NCBI GenBank assembly: GCA_018398765.1
Contig: JAHBMJ010002659.1
Span: 1 to 16,797 of the forward strand
DNA length: 16,797 bases
Reading direction: 5' to 3'
DNA from: Chromera velia
Taxonomy: Eukaryota; Sar; Chromeraceae
Shown here: positions 16,131-16,797 of the stretch, piece after piece
Position numbering within the stretch: the first letter of the stretch is position 1
Layout: each line of letters begins with the position of its first letter
Made by a program: the position numbers and the translations under genes
The notes under the pieces: generated by a model
Seen by the model: only the letters and a program-made list of their open reading frames with translations
What the model was told of the DNA's origin: nothing
Databases searched by the model: none

Positions 16131-16290
16131 GTTTAAGTAATTTGGATGAGTAATTAATTTTAGAATTAATTTAAAGTAATTTACAGTAATTTAGCTAAGA
16201 AATTAGCTTAATATTTTAAAGCAATTTAGAGTAATTTAAAGTATGTAATCGTAAACTAAAGTAATTTAGAAAGCTAAATTACTAAGTTTG
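16131..16290. repeat. AT-rich degenerate repeat of AGTAATTTA-like units
   Basis: At least eight imperfect occurrences of agtaattta or its variants. A segment aagcaatttagagtaattta closely resembles part of 8309-8410. Confidence 0.75.
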
Positions 16291-16338
16291 GTCTAACTTT
16301 GGATGATTGATAGATAGATGCATAGAAGGTATGTAAAT

Positions 16339-16450
16339 AATTGATGGGAAAGGAGGGAAACGCAAGTCTATTTCTCGTAGATCTCTATGGCCTTAATTGA
16401 TGGGAAAGGAGGGAAACACAAGTCTATTTCTCGTAGATCTCTATCGCCTT
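16339..16450. repeat. Tandem duplication, two 56-bp units
   Basis: Units 16339-16394 and 16395-16450 start aattgatgggaaaggaggg and end gcctt. They differ at two positions. Confidence 0.97.
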
Positions 16451-16510
16451 GCTCCTCTCTCTCTTGTATTATGAGAGAGACAGATCAATTGCCCCACCCC
16501 TCGTTAGAAA

Positions 16511-16531
16511 TCTCCGACATATCGTCGGAGA
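16511..16531. other. Perfect 8-bp stem-loop
   Basis: TCTCCGAC and GTCGGAGA flank a 5-base loop. No T-run follows, and no role is assigned. Confidence 0.5.
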
Positions 16532-16550
16532 CCTCCGTCTGCCCAGCCCC

Positions 16551-16772
16551 CTAGCCCTCTGTCAGCTGGTTCCCCCCCCCTGCCTGCCTGATGACAATCT
16601 CGTTGCCGTGAGTAAAGTCAGAGGGAGGGGCGTAGCACAACCGGGCCCAGCATGACCCTTGCTGCTGCTGCTGCTGAAGTGCAGCCACCCAGATGGCTGC
16701 ATGCAGTAGTTCCCCGTCCCTCACCATCAGCCTCCTCTCCTCAAAGGCGAGAAGAAGTTCCTCTTGCAAGGC
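16551..16772 (-). CDS. Possible partial exon with poly-Gln run, gene extends off the right edge
   Basis: On the minus strand a pyrimidine tract and CTCCAG (ending at 16773) form a plausible splice acceptor. The frame that follows is open with a protein-like start (ALQEELLLAFEERRLMVRDG), then six Gln encoded by CAG/CAA, and ends at TAG 16551-16553. The family is not recognised. The plus strand also has a donor-like GTGAGT near 16608, so the coding strand is not certain. The poly-C (plus-strand G) at the edge may be a sequencing or assembly limit. Confidence 0.25.
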   Translation of the reverse strand, partial: ALQEELLLAFEERRLMVRDGELLHAAIWVAALQQQQQQGSCWARLCYAPPSDFTHGNEIVIRQAGGGNQLTEG

Positions 16773-16797
16773 CTGGAGGAAGAGACGGGGGGGGGGG

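Overview
The window looks like nuclear DNA of a eukaryotic microbe. It carries a Ty3/gypsy LTR retrotransposon with a chromodomain, a protein-coding gene interrupted by a GT-AG intron, long non-coding stretches and many microsatellites. A unicellular alga or protist is likely, and a chromerid such as Chromera velia is my best guess from general resemblance. Nothing in the sequence proves the species. No bacterial operon, CRISPR array, rRNA or intact tRNA gene was seen.

Region 1 (1-6728) is a chromovirus-type retrotransposon read on the minus strand. Its two 282-bp LTRs lie at 6447-6728 (5') and 359-640 (3'). Gag, then protease-RT-RNase H-integrase, then a GPF/chromodomain tail all share one reading frame, 6224 down to 1329. 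That frame is broken only by three TAG codons and ends in TAA. The central catalytic Asp of integrase reads Asn, so this copy is probably inactive. Left of the 3' LTR, bases 1-358 repeat the element's own 3' UTR (756-1113), which gives a 755-bp tandem unit whose junction falls exactly on the LTR end.

Region 2 (6729-11471) holds a possible multi-exon gene of unknown function on the minus strand (about 6808-8237), an AT-rich dispersed repeat (8309-8410), paired GC-rich repeats and hairpins (9338-9972), and a GC-rich, CpG-rich block (about 11050-11200) upstream of the next gene.

Region 3 (11472-13801) is the clearest host gene: a two-exon, zinc-independent quinone oxidoreductase of the MDR superfamily (exons 11472-11741 and 13043-13801, 342 aa). 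Its 1301-bp intron is packed with CATA, CTGT, CT and GT repeats and carries a second copy of the exon 1 end with its splice donor.

Region 4 (13802-16797) is mostly decayed repeat DNA. It contains a tRNA-like A-box segment, a relic Gag zinc-knuckle fragment from a second retroelement (minus strand, 15120-15626), an A-rich/T-rich inverted pair, an AT-rich repeat related to the one at 8.3 kb, a 56-bp tandem duplication, and a possible exon with a poly-Gln run at the right edge. Apart from the retrotransposon proteins and the oxidoreductase, gene calls here are tentative.
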